The notes: a model not told the origin generated them from the letters alone. A DNA stretch of 64,000 nt from Bacteroidia bacterium (GCA_025454955.1 JALONL010000028.1:45996-109995), one strand, 5' to 3'. Positions 36,261 through 45,704 are shown, numbered from the stretch's first letter. Numbers and translations: made by a program.

Positions 36261-37310
36261 ATGAAAGCACTCTTTACCTTCATCATCGGCTACCTGATTT
36301 TAAGCAGCAATCTTGCTGCGCAGTGTAATGCCTCATTTACCTGGACACAAACGCAAAACAATGTAATTGCGTTTACCAATGCGTCCACACCAACCTCTGC
36401 CGGAATGTTTTGGGATTTTGGCGATCAGCAAACCAGTTCTCAAATCAGCCCCACGCATACCTATTTCAATCCGGGTACGTATCAGGTTTGTCTTGCCATA
36501 GTTGATTCATTTGCCGGCTGTGTGGATATATTTTGCGATACGATAGTAGTCACAGGTAATCCGACGGTATGCGCGGCTAATTTCACCTGGGTGCAAACCG
36601 GGCCGGGTATTATTTCGTTTACCAATACTTCTACGCCCTCTACTTCGGGATATTCGTTTTCGTGGAACTTTGGAAACAGCCAGACCAGTCCGGCAGTGAG
36701 TCCTGTACATACTTACGCATCGCCGGGCACATACATCGTTTGCCTTACCATGTTTAATACGTCGAACTGCCAGTCCACGTATTGCGACACGATTCAGGTA
36801 ACCGGCACACCGCCGCCGCCCTGCCAGGCTGCATTTACCTTTACACAAAATGGTGCGGGTGTGGTGCAGTTTACCAATACTTCGCTGCCTTCCACTGCGG
36901 GTTATTTCTTCTCGTGGAATTTTGGCAACAGCCAGGGCAGTTTGCAGGTTAGTCCTTCTGCCACCTACGCTGCATCGGGCAGTTATATCGTGTGTCTTAC
37001 CATGGTCGATTCTACCTGCCAGTCAACCGTGTGCGATACCATTCAGGTAATCATCAGCGGTACTTCGGAACTCGATCTTTTGGGCTGGTCGCTGTATCCC
37101 AATCCGGCAAACGATGTGCTGAATGTGCAGACTGCAGCAGGAATAAGAGGAATGCAATATCACATCCTCGATATTTCGGGGCGTGAGGTATATGCGGGTG
37201 TGTTCAGCGAAAGCCGTATCAGTGTCGGCGATCTTTTGCCGGGTGTGTATTTATTGAGTGTGAGAGACGAGAGTGGTAAAGTTTCCACGCAGCGATTTAT
37301 GAAGCAATAG
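36261..37310 (+). CDS. Secreted PKD-repeat protein with T9SS type A tail (1)
   Basis: A 349-residue secreted protein. The signal peptide (to about residue 20) is followed by three PKD-like domains of about 85 residues, each with the pattern CxAxFTxxQ...VxFTNxSxP...FxWNFG...SPxHTY..PGTYxVCLT. The C-terminal 75 residues are a T9SS type A sorting domain (LYPNPANDVLNVQT ... LPGVYLLSVRDESG). PKD domains usually mediate binding to polymers or other surface proteins. Probably a paralog of the next gene. Confidence 0.85.
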   Translation: MKALFTFIIGYLILSSNLAAQCNASFTWTQTQNNVIAFTNASTPTSAGMFWDFGDQQTSSQISPTHTYFNPGTYQVCLAIVDSFAGCVDIFCDTIVVTGNPTVCAANFTWVQTGPGIISFTNTSTPSTSGYSFSWNFGNSQTSPAVSPVHTYASPGTYIVCLTMFNTSNCQSTYCDTIQVTGTPPPPCQAAFTFTQNGAGVVQFTNTSLPSTAGYFFSWNFGNSQGSLQVSPSATYAASGSYIVCLTMVDSTCQSTVCDTIQVIISGTSELDLLGWSLYPNPANDVLNVQTAAGIRGMQYHILDISGREVYAGVFSESRISVGDLLPGVYLLSVRDESGKVSTQRFMKQ

Positions 37311-37737
37311 TTTTTTCTGGTTCATGTTTGATAAGGTGCGAAGCAGCGTCGGTGTGTATCGGCGCTGCTTTCGTTTGGAATAGGAGCAAAAGAAAACGAC
37401 TTGGGCGTGTTGCGCCAAACCGTTTTTATTCTTCTGAAAATAAATTATGATGATTAGAATGGCTTTAGATTTTAGTCGTAAAAAAACTGAATATGAAAGC
37501 GCGATTAGATTTTAAAACAATTAAAATATAAAATATAAAAAATATTGAGTACGGCTTTTTATATTGATTTTGCTTGTTTTCTCGTTCATCATTAAAAATA
37601 GATTTATACTAATTTTTTCTTTTAATCGATTTAAGATTAATTAGAACGTATGTGAAAGAGTAAGAAAGCGACTATGTGGAAGTGTGAATGGAAAAAACGG
37701 GGAGTAATATTGTTGGCGAATTCAAAACCTAATTCAA
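37311..37737. other. AT-rich gap between the two PKD genes
   Basis: The first 65 bp hold the terminator of the upstream gene. From about 37440 the sequence is strongly AT-rich and shows no gene. It probably contains the promoter of the second PKD gene, but no box fits the consensus well. Confidence 0.4.
37339..37376 (+). terminator. Terminator after the first PKD gene
   Basis: Arms CGAAGCAGCG (37339-37348) and CGCTGCTTTCG (37363-37373) form a GC-rich stem, followed by TTT. Confidence 0.55.
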
Positions 37738-39111
37738 ATGAAAAAACAAATTCTCTTGATGGCAATGCTCGCCGGATTTTCGGTGGCAGCATCTGCACAG
37801 TGTTCGGCTTCGTTTACTGCAAGTCAGACACAAAACAATGTGGTGAATTTCACCAACACGTCCACGCCTGTTAATCCCAATACTACCTTTTTCTGGTGGA
37901 TGTTTGGCGACAATTCCCCGGGCGATTTTAATTTGAACCCGACGCATACTTATGCAGCTCCTGGCAATTATGCGGTAACACTCTCCATGTTTGATTCGCT
38001 CAATCAGTGTACAAGTGTAATTACCGATACGATTGTTGTAACAGGTAACGTGCTTTGCAATGTGTCTGTATTTTCGGTTCCTGTTTCAGACGCATCGTGT
38101 GCAACCTGTGCCGATGGTGTGCTTTCGGCATTCGTAATGGGCGGTACTGCGCCCTACACTTATGTATGGAGCAACGGCGATACGGCAAACACGATTTACG
38201 GCTTACTTCCGGGGCAGTATGTGGTGTGTGTAACCGATGCCAATGGTTGTACGTCGTGCGACACGGCTTTTGTTAATGTGCAGAGTCAGTCGTCGTGCAA
38301 TGCCTCGTTTAATGTAACGCTTACTTCCGGTAACGTGTACAGTTTTACCAATACCAGCAGCAGTTCGCCTACGGCAAATTACTTCTGGGATTTTGGCGAC
38401 GGCAATACATCTTTTCTTCCGAATCCCACGCACAGTTACTCAGTATCGGGCAACTATGCGGTGTGTCTTTCGGTATATGATTCTTCCTCGCTTTGTTACG
38501 ATATTACCTGCGACACGCTCATGAACGTAGTTGGAAACAACGGCCCGGTTTCATGCAACGCCAACTTCTACATCGTATATGATACCTTGCAGAGCAGCCC
38601 CATGGCCTGGGTGGTTAATCTTTCCACCGCATCGCCCAATGCCCTTTACATCTGGAGCTGGGGCGATAATACCTACGATACTGCGGCGTTTCCCACTCAT
38701 GTGTATGCACAGCCGGGTGTTTATACCGTTTGCCTCTATGTAGTTGATCCGGCCGGCAACTGCAGCGATACCATGTGTCAGTCGCTGGTGGTGTTCCGTC
38801 TTTCGCAGCAGGCTGCCGGCACACCTTTTGTGGTAAACGTGGTATCATCAATTCCCACGGGTATGGAAGCTGTGGAAACCGAAACATGGTCGCTTTATCC
38901 CGTACCTTCTTCTGATGTGATTACCATACGCACCTCAGAAACACTTACCGGCCGCAACTTCCGGATTATCGATTTGTCGGGACGAACAGTTGAAGCCGGT
39001 GTGCTTACCTCCACACAAATCAGCATCGAAGCGTTTGAAAAAGGGGTTTATCTCCTTCAGCTCGAAAATAGTTCGGGTGGATTCAGCACACAGCGGTTCA
39101 TTCGCCAGTAA
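37738..39111 (+). CDS. Secreted PKD/SprB-repeat protein with T9SS type A tail (2)
   Basis: A 457-residue secreted protein: signal peptide (to about residue 20, VAASAQC), a PKD domain (residues 22-100), a SprB-like repeat (GGTAPYTYVWSNGDT ... LLPGQYVVCVTDANGC, about 120-175), then two further PKD-like domains. The C-terminal T9SS sorting domain reads LYPVPSSDVITIRTS ... FEKGVYLLQLENSSG. SprB repeats are typical of gliding adhesins. A bidirectional terminator separates it from the convergent gene. Confidence 0.85.
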   Translation: MKKQILLMAMLAGFSVAASAQCSASFTASQTQNNVVNFTNTSTPVNPNTTFFWWMFGDNSPGDFNLNPTHTYAAPGNYAVTLSMFDSLNQCTSVITDTIVVTGNVLCNVSVFSVPVSDASCATCADGVLSAFVMGGTAPYTYVWSNGDTANTIYGLLPGQYVVCVTDANGCTSCDTAFVNVQSQSSCNASFNVTLTSGNVYSFTNTSSSSPTANYFWDFGDGNTSFLPNPTHSYSVSGNYAVCLSVYDSSSLCYDITCDTLMNVVGNNGPVSCNANFYIVYDTLQSSPMAWVVNLSTASPNALYIWSWGDNTYDTAAFPTHVYAQPGVYTVCLYVVDPAGNCSDTMCQSLVVFRLSQQAAGTPFVVNVVSSIPTGMEAVETETWSLYPVPSSDVITIRTSETLTGRNFRIIDLSGRTVEAGVLTSTQISIEAFEKGVYLLQLENSSGGFSTQRFIRQ

Positions 39112-39133
39112 TCAATTTAGCAAACAAGCATAA

Positions 39134-39170
39134 AAAAACGGCTTCCGGATTGGTTTCGGAAGCCGTTTTT
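39134..39170. terminator. Bidirectional terminator between convergent genes
   Basis: Arms AAAAACGGCTTCCG (39134-39147) and CGGAAGCCGTTTTT (39157-39170) pair perfectly, with an A-run on one side and a T-run on the other, so it can serve both the PKD gene and the minus-strand gene. Confidence 0.85.
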
Positions 39171-39193
39171 ATCTGTAAGTCTGTAAGAAAAAC

Positions 39194-39634
39194 TCAGGAG
39201 CTCTTAAATCCAACCAATACCGACACGCAACCGGTGGCGGTGCCTTTGCTGTTTTCGTTTTTACCGCCATCCACAATTACCTTGAGTTGTGTGGTGGTTT
39301 TTACTTTAAAGTCCCACACATCGGTATTGTTTTTTGTCTTGCTGTCGAACACCAGGCGGCCTTTCATGTCGTACACCACAAACGATACATTTTCGAGTGT
39401 TTCTTCGGCGCACACGAGAATACGGTAATCCTGGCCTGAATTGAAGGTGAGTACCGATTCTGTTTTTTGTCCTTCGCGGAGCTGAACGGTATTTATTTGT
39501 CCGTTGTGCGTAAACGGCGACACTTTTGTAATGCATTTGCGTGCCCAGTTTTTGCTGCATTGGGCATAAGCAAATTCGCCTGCGGTAAAAAAGAGCAGGG
39601 CAGAGGCTGTGGTTGCGATAAGGAAACGACGCAT
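39194..39634 (-). CDS. Small exported protein of unknown function
   Basis: A 146-residue protein with a signal peptide (MRRFLIATTASALLFFTAG ... AYAQ). The mature domain is beta-rich (LTFNSGQDYRILVCAEE; VSFVVYDMKGRLVFDS; KVIVDGGK) and resembles small exported Bacteroidota proteins with a pre-peptidase C-terminal-like fold. ATG 39634 was chosen because the signal sequence begins there. Function unknown. Confidence 0.75.
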   Translation of the reverse strand: MRRFLIATTASALLFFTAGEFAYAQCSKNWARKCITKVSPFTHNGQINTVQLREGQKTESVLTFNSGQDYRILVCAEETLENVSFVVYDMKGRLVFDSKTKNNTDVWDFKVKTTTQLKVIVDGGKNENSKGTATGCVSVLVGFKSS

Positions 39635-39735
39635 TTGGGAGTTTTTTTGAATGGCACGCATGAATTGTGCCAATTCAATCACGTTTTACGTGCGAATCAG
39701 AAGGAGGGTTTCAAATGCTGCGTGGAAGGACAGGC

Positions 39736-40638
39736 TCAGGTGCGGGTAACAATTTTTTCGCGTATGGCCTTTACCTTGTCGAAAATGGCTTTAAACTCAA
39801 GCGCATTAAGGCTTACGGGCTTTACATCGTCTTCGGCACCGATTACTGTAATGCCGTTTTCTTCTTTGGCCGTGGTGGCTGCGGGCGGGGGGAGTTTGGC
39901 GTAAATGGCCTGGAGTTCTTTGAGTTCGTTGGCGAGGGCGGTGAGGTCGTTGTGTTTGCGGCTGTTGAGCAGGTCGATGAGTTTGTCGAGCGAAAAGCGT
40001 TGTTCGGCGATGCGAATGCGTATTTCGTTGTTGTTTGTTTTTTCGGCCACGCGGCAGGCGAGGTAAAGTCCTTCAATCCATCCGCCGGCAATCATGAGTG
40101 CCGAGGCGTGTTGCTGGTTGTTTTCGTGGAGCAAGGCGTCGCAGTCCCAGTAGGCGTTGGTGATGATGTTGAGCACCGAGTCGCGCGAGCCCATGTTGGT
40201 TTCGAGCCTGTCGCGCAGAGCCGGGGGAAATGCCGAGGATACGTGCAGGCCTTCGGCCAGTTTGTTGGCGCAGCTCATGAAGGTCATGGTTTCTGCCGTT
40301 TGTCCCATTATGCCGGAAAACGACACATCGGCCCCGTATATACCGAGGTTGAGCGCCTGTGAGGTGGTGCTGGTGTAGCGCGAAACGTTGTCGGGCAAAT
40401 TGGGGAGGTCTTTGTCGTAGCCGGCTCCGGCGCGGCGCAGCAAATCGGCCATTTCAATGGGCGAGGGAATGTAGTAGAATACATTTTCGGCCGAGGCAGT
40501 TTGTGCGGTGTCGTTGTCGGGAAGCGTGTCGGTGGTGGCAGCGGTGTTTTCCTCGCCTCCGCATGCGGCCAGAGCCAGCAGGCAGGCAAATACAGCCATG
40601 CGAAACGCAGGGAATGCGGTGTGTGTGAAATGGGTCAT
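39736..40638 (-). CDS. Lipoprotein of unknown function
   Basis: A predicted lipoprotein of about 300 residues with lipobox LALAAC followed by GGEEN and an acidic/Thr-rich linker. The mature part is mostly helical, with LNLGIYGADVSFSGIMGQ near the middle, and has no cysteine-rich or catalytic motif I recognise. The start could also be 40599 (MAVFACLL). Similar helical lipoproteins are common in this phylum. It is downstream of nothing obvious and lies head to head with the large effector gene. Confidence 0.7.
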   Translation of the reverse strand: MTHFTHTAFPAFRMAVFACLLALAACGGEENTAATTDTLPDNDTAQTASAENVFYYIPSPIEMADLLRRAGAGYDKDLPNLPDNVSRYTSTTSQALNLGIYGADVSFSGIMGQTAETMTFMSCANKLAEGLHVSSAFPPALRDRLETNMGSRDSVLNIITNAYWDCDALLHENNQQHASALMIAGGWIEGLYLACRVAEKTNNNEIRIRIAEQRFSLDKLIDLLNSRKHNDLTALANELKELQAIYAKLPPPAATTAKEENGITVIGAEDDVKPVSLNALEFKAIFDKVKAIREKIVTRT

Positions 40639-41271
40639 GCGAAAAATCAGGTTCAGCTAAAATGGTGTGCTATGCTTGTTGAACGTGTGTATGTGCTGCA
40701 AGTTACGAAGTGACGGTGAAATGACGTAAAATTTCGGCAGGATGTGGAATTTGTGTGTTTTTCTATCAGCTTTTGCTGTGGTTGACAGCAGACAGTATTT
40801 ATGCTCAAACAGATACGCACTGTTGAGAAAGTTTAATAGTTGGACTAAGCCACACGTACCTGGATTGTATGCAGTTTCGAAAGAGATTGATCGGGTACAG
40901 ATATCCGAACGGTTGTTGATATGATGATTGTAGCGGAGTGTGGTTGGTTTTATTTGTATTATTCAGGCAATTTATTCATTATCCTTTTCAATAAATAAAT
41001 CTGAATATTTTCAGGGTTGTTTTTCCCTGAAATGCCGGATTTAGTATTCAGCAAATTGTCTTTTTATGGGATAAATAAACCGGCCATTTATCGCTGAGCA
41101 TGATTTTATAGGCAAAAATATTGTCGCAGCCCAAAGCTCATTGACACTAAATCAAAATCAGTATTGGGATTTTTTAAGTTAATTGTTTTATATTTATACA
41201 GCTTGTTGTGGTATTGTATAATACATTATACGGGTGAGTTTTTCATTGTTTAATAATCTTAAATTAACTAA
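40639..41271. other. Long AT-rich gap before the effector gene
   Basis: About 630 bp without a credible gene. AT content rises from about 40,900 onwards, marking the left edge of the accessory region. Boxes such as TATATTTATA near 41,190 could belong to the effector promoter but do not fit the consensus well. Confidence 0.45.
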
Positions 41272-44220
41272 ATGATGAATTCAAGTGCAGATAAGTCACA
41301 GATGGCCCCAAACCAGTCGGCCGCAAGTGATGTTTCACGGTCAAACTCTTACAGTAAAATTGATAATCAATTTATTGATAATCGGCCTGAATCTGCTGCC
41401 CAGAGAAAGTTGTATGAAATTGCCAACAACAGCTATCAAATTTCTCAATTCAAAAAGATACAGGAAATAACAAATAACATTCAGCCACATACAGCCCTGT
41501 CAGTTAATGAAGGATTTCAGGATAACACAGTTCCTTTTTTTAATAAAGAAGAAAGTATAAATAGTATTTCAGACGGTGTAATTCAGGGTGTATTTCAGTA
41601 TTCGCATACGACCGGCTTGAATACAGATTCGGGCAGAACGGAAGAGGAGATAACCGCATTTTATAAGGAAAGGGGTTGGGAATTAGCCACTGTGTGGAGT
41701 TATGATGGTGTTCAGGTATATACAGATGCGAGAAATACTCAGGATGCAATGAGCAGTATGGTTTCGGGTAATGCCACCATGCCGGTTATGATTGATGTAA
41801 GCAGAAATATGAATGGTTCCTCCACCTTGCTGGTTGGCCCCGAGTATTTTAATGAATTGATGAAAAGTGGATATTTTAACGAGCGCGGTGCCAAGAGATA
41901 TCAGATATATCAGCAGTTTATGAAAGAGAAGGGAATGCAGGTAAAAGATAGTTCTGGTGACAATATTCCAACAATAAGTAAGGAAGATTACGAAGTAATG
42001 GAAATTCTTGATAGCGGATCTACTAAGCCGCAGCACGTAAAATTTAAAAAAACCAATGTTGAAAAAGTTATAAAATTTGGTAAAGATGAAGGCCATTTAA
42101 TGACCGAAGTTTTGGCCAATAAGCTCTATGAAAAAGCAGGGATTCCTACGTTGCCAATAGAATTGGTAAACATAGACGGGCAGTTGGCACAGATGACAGA
42201 TTTTGTAAAAGAATTTAGCAAGCCTGATGAAGCCGAACTGGTTTCTTCGGAAGATTTTATGCGTCATATCGGAGCGGATATGTTATTTGCAAATTGGGAT
42301 TTGTTTAAAACAGATAACTGGATGAAAATTAAAGGCAGAATGGTGAGGTCGGATAATGGAGGCGCTTTGGATCGATCTGCTCAGGGACACCTAAAAGACA
42401 GTGAAGACTGGAATGGCAGAAATGTAAAGGATATTGATAGTATGCGTAAAAAATCAAACAGTCCTTATAACCGTCTAACTGATCACGAAGTTGCAGATTC
42501 GATCAGGACATTGTCGAAAGTATTAACAAAAAAGAAAATTGATGAGGCTTTTGAAGAATCTCATTTTCCGGTATTGCAACGAGAAGGAATGCGGGATATT
42601 ATACTGAAAAGACTTCAAATTGCCCTTGAATGGGCAGATAAGGTATATGAAATTGAAAGACTTGTATTGGTAGATCATTCCTGGGATGATAAGAGTGAAT
42701 TGGAGCCGGATCTATTAGATGATTCGCCGATTGATCTGGCCAGTGAGTTGATCCGATTAGGATATAAACATGTTCCGGATAATGCACCGCAAGAAAGACT
42801 TGAGGAGTTTTTACGTAATGGCCGGATTCAGCCACCCGATCCACAGCCTAAAACCGGTAATCCACATGAGAGCATTCCTTTGGTAGGGCCTGAAGAAATG
42901 TTACGAGAGGATCAGTTTGGAGGCGGACTGGCCAAACAAATGCCAAAGTTTTTTGACCGTATGAAAACCGGACGTTTAGTAAGGCGTATGTCGGACGGAG
43001 AAAAAGCGGCTTTTGAAAAAGCAGCTGCATCAAAGGATATTATGGAAATAGTAAGTCTGATTTTTCCTCAAACAGGTAAGCCCGGTGCCAGAGGAGAAAT
43101 GGTGTGGTCTGTAAATAAGCCATATATTTTTGAGAGAGAAATTGCAGTGATAAAAGGGATAGATTATACAGGAAGTCAGCCCAAACATAATCCTGAAGAC
43201 TATAAATGGGTGATGGAAATATTTATCACCGACGAAATGCTGGATTTTCTTCATGATTATGCTTATATCAATAATCCTACCGGAGGCTCCAAATCATCAG
43301 CATTTATGGGTAATCCGACGTTGAAACTTGAAGGACAGGCCGGGGGAAGGGGGGGGGAAGACGGAATCCCCAATGTTGTTATCAAAAAAGATGGGTTTGC
43401 TAAATTTTGGAGAGGAGTGCAGGCATTCCAGTTTGTTAAAGCGGAAGATCATTTATGGAAACATGCAAGTAATAATGAAGAGCTTTTGAAAGCTAAAGAA
43501 GAAAGACAAAGAAAGGAAGAAATAGAAAAAGCTAAAGCTGAAAAAGAATTACAATCCATGATTAATCAAAGCAAACCGGAAGATAATGATCCACTTGGGG
43601 GTATGTTTTCTGATGAACCTCAGTTTACTCCCGTTCGAAAATCAGCGTATGATATTATCCGCGATAGCTTTGCTTCCCAGTATTCCGACCAGGTAGGTGT
43701 GGGTAATGGACAAAGTCATTCAGGGCTGCTTCATCCACATAATACTGATGCCCCAATTAGTATGGAACCAAAGCATATTAAATTAAGAGCCGAGAACATT
43801 AAAGATAATTTAACTAAACGAGTAGGGCAAAATCAGACGTTAATTAAGTGGTTAGACGATAGCGAGTTGAAAGTAGCTCATAATAATGGGAGCGGATTAA
43901 ATTGTTTAATTATTTCATTGTTAATGCACGCAAGTGGAAATTACGGCAATCAACATAGCGATTTGGCCGCATACTATCGCGAAAAACTTGTTCAGAGATT
44001 TCCTGAAATCAGAGTTGGTGAAATGTTGTACAGCGATAATCCGGCTTACAAGTGGTTAGTTGGAGAAATTAACAAAGATTTTCGTGTAAGCCTTGATGTT
44101 CAGTTTATTCAAAGTGAGGAAAATGGCAGACCTTATATGATACCAGCGATACAAACGGGGCTTAATAAAGTAATTATTCTGGACTACGGCGGCCATTATG
44201 AAGCTGTTTACCGTAAATAA
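41272..44220 (+). CDS. eCIS-type multidomain effector candidate with kinase-like and OTU-like domains
   Basis: A 982-residue protein without a signal peptide. Residues 34-54 (FIDNRPESAAQRKLYEIANN) and the following helix resemble the N-terminus of cargo proteins of extracellular contractile injection systems. Residues about 245-380 look like a kinase fold: VIKFGK (Lys268), an EVLANKLYEKAGIPT helix (Glu279), NWDLFKTDN (Asp343, Asn349) and SDNGGAL (Asp361). Residues 560-730 are a further unassigned domain, followed by a charged coiled coil (755-775). The C-terminus has GLNCLIISLL (Cys878) and DYGGHYEAV (His975), the Cys/His layout of OTU-like proteases. It is AT-rich, stands alone, and no injection apparatus genes are nearby. 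Toxin function is inferred. Confidence 0.7.
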   Translation: MMNSSADKSQMAPNQSAASDVSRSNSYSKIDNQFIDNRPESAAQRKLYEIANNSYQISQFKKIQEITNNIQPHTALSVNEGFQDNTVPFFNKEESINSISDGVIQGVFQYSHTTGLNTDSGRTEEEITAFYKERGWELATVWSYDGVQVYTDARNTQDAMSSMVSGNATMPVMIDVSRNMNGSSTLLVGPEYFNELMKSGYFNERGAKRYQIYQQFMKEKGMQVKDSSGDNIPTISKEDYEVMEILDSGSTKPQHVKFKKTNVEKVIKFGKDEGHLMTEVLANKLYEKAGIPTLPIELVNIDGQLAQMTDFVKEFSKPDEAELVSSEDFMRHIGADMLFANWDLFKTDNWMKIKGRMVRSDNGGALDRSAQGHLKDSEDWNGRNVKDIDSMRKKSNSPYNRLTDHEVADSIRTLSKVLTKKKIDEAFEESHFPVLQREGMRDIILKRLQIALEWADKVYEIERLVLVDHSWDDKSELEPDLLDDSPIDLASELIRLGYKHVPDNAPQERLEEFLRNGRIQPPDPQPKTGNPHESIPLVGPEEMLREDQFGGGLAKQMPKFFDRMKTGRLVRRMSDGEKAAFEKAAASKDIMEIVSLIFPQTGKPGARGEMVWSVNKPYIFEREIAVIKGIDYTGSQPKHNPEDYKWVMEIFITDEMLDFLHDYAYINNPTGGSKSSAFMGNPTLKLEGQAGGRGGEDGIPNVVIKKDGFAKFWRGVQAFQFVKAEDHLWKHASNNEELLKAKEERQRKEEIEKAKAEKELQSMINQSKPEDNDPLGGMFSDEPQFTPVRKSAYDIIRDSFASQYSDQVGVGNGQSHSGLLHPHNTDAPISMEPKHIKLRAENIKDNLTKRVGQNQTLIKWLDDSELKVAHNNGSGLNCLIISLLMHASGNYGNQHSDLAAYYREKLVQRFPEIRVGEMLYSDNPAYKWLVGEINKDFRVSLDVQFIQSEENGRPYMIPAIQTGLNKVIILDYGGHYEAVYRK

Positions 44221-44332
44221 CCTTATTTGTACAACTATCTGATTATAAGGTATTTTAGTCTCAAACGAGAGTGGGGTTCCCTCGCAGTGTTATGAATTTT
44301 ATTTCACTCAACGCGGTTTAACGTGAAGACAA

Positions 44333-44818
44333 TTAACCGGCCGTTTGTTTTGCCGATTCCATCTGTTTGTTTTTCCTGCGTTTGTAGTCTATTGAATATC
44401 GTGTAATAAAATAAACCAGTAAACCTGTCGCCGAACTTAAAATAGTTGAACCAATCAACATGATAAAGCCTAATTGTGAAATATTATCAAGCCAGTTGTC
44501 GTAATTAAATTCGATGTCTGTTTTAATAAACCATGTTCCTACCTTAAAGCTCATCATTAAGAGAAACGGGCTTGTTAAAGGGTTTGAAATAAATGCAGCA
44601 GAAAGAGCAGCCAGAATATTAAACCGGAATATTTTATAAAGCAGCAGCGATAAAATGGTGCTTAACCCGAATGTGGGAAAAACTCCCCAGAAAGCTCCTA
44701 TTGCTGCTCCCAGGGCAATTTCATGCGAACTCCCGCGGGCATAATAAATTTTAAGCAGGCTGATTTTGGCCTTCCTGAATATGTTGGTGATAAAGTTTCT
44801 GTTTTTGACCGGTCTCAT
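44333..44818 (-). CDS. DUF2062 membrane protein
   Basis: A 161-residue membrane protein of the DUF2062 family. GAAIGAFWGVFPTFG, LLYKIFRFN and FISNPLTSPFL are the family signatures, with about three hydrophobic spans and a basic C-terminus. ATG 44818 lies 2 nt after the stop of a decayed dehydrogenase fragment, so it was once coupled to that gene; an upstream start (44860) would overlap the fragment. Members are sometimes found with lipid or cell-wall glycosyltransferases; function unknown. Confidence 0.82.
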   Translation of the reverse strand: MRPVKNRNFITNIFRKAKISLLKIYYARGSSHEIALGAAIGAFWGVFPTFGLSTILSLLLYKIFRFNILAALSAAFISNPLTSPFLLMMSFKVGTWFIKTDIEFNYDNWLDNISQLGFIMLIGSTILSSATGLLVYFITRYSIDYKRRKNKQMESAKQTAG

Positions 44819-44820
44819 TT

Positions 44821-45072
44821 TTAATTCATGTCGTTGGTCGATTTTCCTGCCTCCGGCCATTCATTAATATTACTCATCGTGGTGGTTGCAATTCCCTCCA
44901 AAGCCTCGTTGGTTAAAAATTCCTGATGCGAAGTTATAAGAACATTGCTGAATGTGGTAAGCAATGCCAGCATATCGTCCTGAAGAACAGCATTACTTTT
45001 ATCAAAAAAGAAAACGCCTTTTTCATTTTCCTACACGTCCATACCAAAGGCGCCTATTTTGCCTGCTTCAAT
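44821..45072 (-). pseudogene. 3' remnant of a D-lactate dehydrogenase-like gene
   Basis: On the minus strand the frame reads GKIGAFGMDV, a TAG (45033-45031), then ENEKGVFFFDKSNAV and LLTTFSNVLITSHQEFLTNEALEGIA. This is the C-terminal part of a D-2-hydroxyacid (D-lactate) dehydrogenase, where the family has GxxGxDVYExE. The Tyr position is the TAG, and the frame is closed again a few codons upstream (TAA), so only about 75 codons remain. The N-terminal two thirds, including the NAD site, are missing. Non-functional as an enzyme. Confidence 0.75.
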
Positions 45073-45184
45073 TTACGTATTTGCATATTTACCCGCAAAA
45101 ATGATTGCAAGACTGCTGACAGGTGTCAGCAAGCCGTATGCGATTGCAGAAAGCACATAATTGGCTGTATGAATAAGTATGTAT

Positions 45185-45219
45185 AAAAAGGGCTGACGTT
45201 CATTTGAAGAACGTCAGCC
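45185..45219 (-). terminator. Terminator of the VOC gene at 45245
   Basis: Arms GGCTGACGTTC (45191-45201) and GAACGTCAGCC (45209-45219) form an 11-bp stem. On the minus strand it is followed by CTTTTTATA. Confidence 0.8.
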
Positions 45220-45244
45220 ACAACAAACTTTACCGTATTCAATT

Positions 45245-45619
45245 TTACTTTCGCGAGTGAAGCCCAACCGTGTTGCCTTCGCTGTCTATGAATATGGCGA
45301 TAAACCCGAATTCGCCGATATTGGTTTTAGGCTGTACCACTTTTCCACCCGCCAGTTCAATTCTTTTTTCTTCGGCCACGCAGTCGTCTGTTTCGAAATA
45401 CACCACCGTAGTGTTTGCGCCGGGTTGCATATCGGTTTTCTCCACCAATGCGCCCGAAATGTTGCGACTTTCGGGGCTGAATGGGAAAAGGGCCTGTTTG
45501 CCCCATTCAATGGGTAAATCAACAAGTTTTACGTTGAAAACTGTTTCGTAGAATTTTTTTGCCCTGTCGAAGTTGGATACGTGAATATCAAACCAACCTA
45601 CCGGATTTGCACTGTTCAT
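45245..45619 (-). CDS. VOC family protein
   Basis: A 124-residue vicinal-oxygen-chelate (glyoxalase/bleomycin-resistance fold) protein. WFDIHVSNFDRAKKFYETVF begins the first beta-alpha-beta module; FIAIFIDSEGNTVGLHS ends the second. His in FDIHVS and the Glu/His near the C-terminus could bind metal. ATG 45619 gives MNSANPVGWF. It is probably in one transcript with the AraC-type regulator 85 bp upstream. Substrate unknown. Confidence 0.85.
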   Translation of the reverse strand: MNSANPVGWFDIHVSNFDRAKKFYETVFNVKLVDLPIEWGKQALFPFSPESRNISGALVEKTDMQPGANTTVVYFETDDCVAEEKRIELAGGKVVQPKTNIGEFGFIAIFIDSEGNTVGLHSRK

Positions 45620-45704
45620 TTTCTTACTGTTTAGGTTGTGCTGCAAAATTGCCCGACAAAATTGCACCGGCGGCACACCGTAAAATTGTAAAAATGGGAC
45701 AGGG

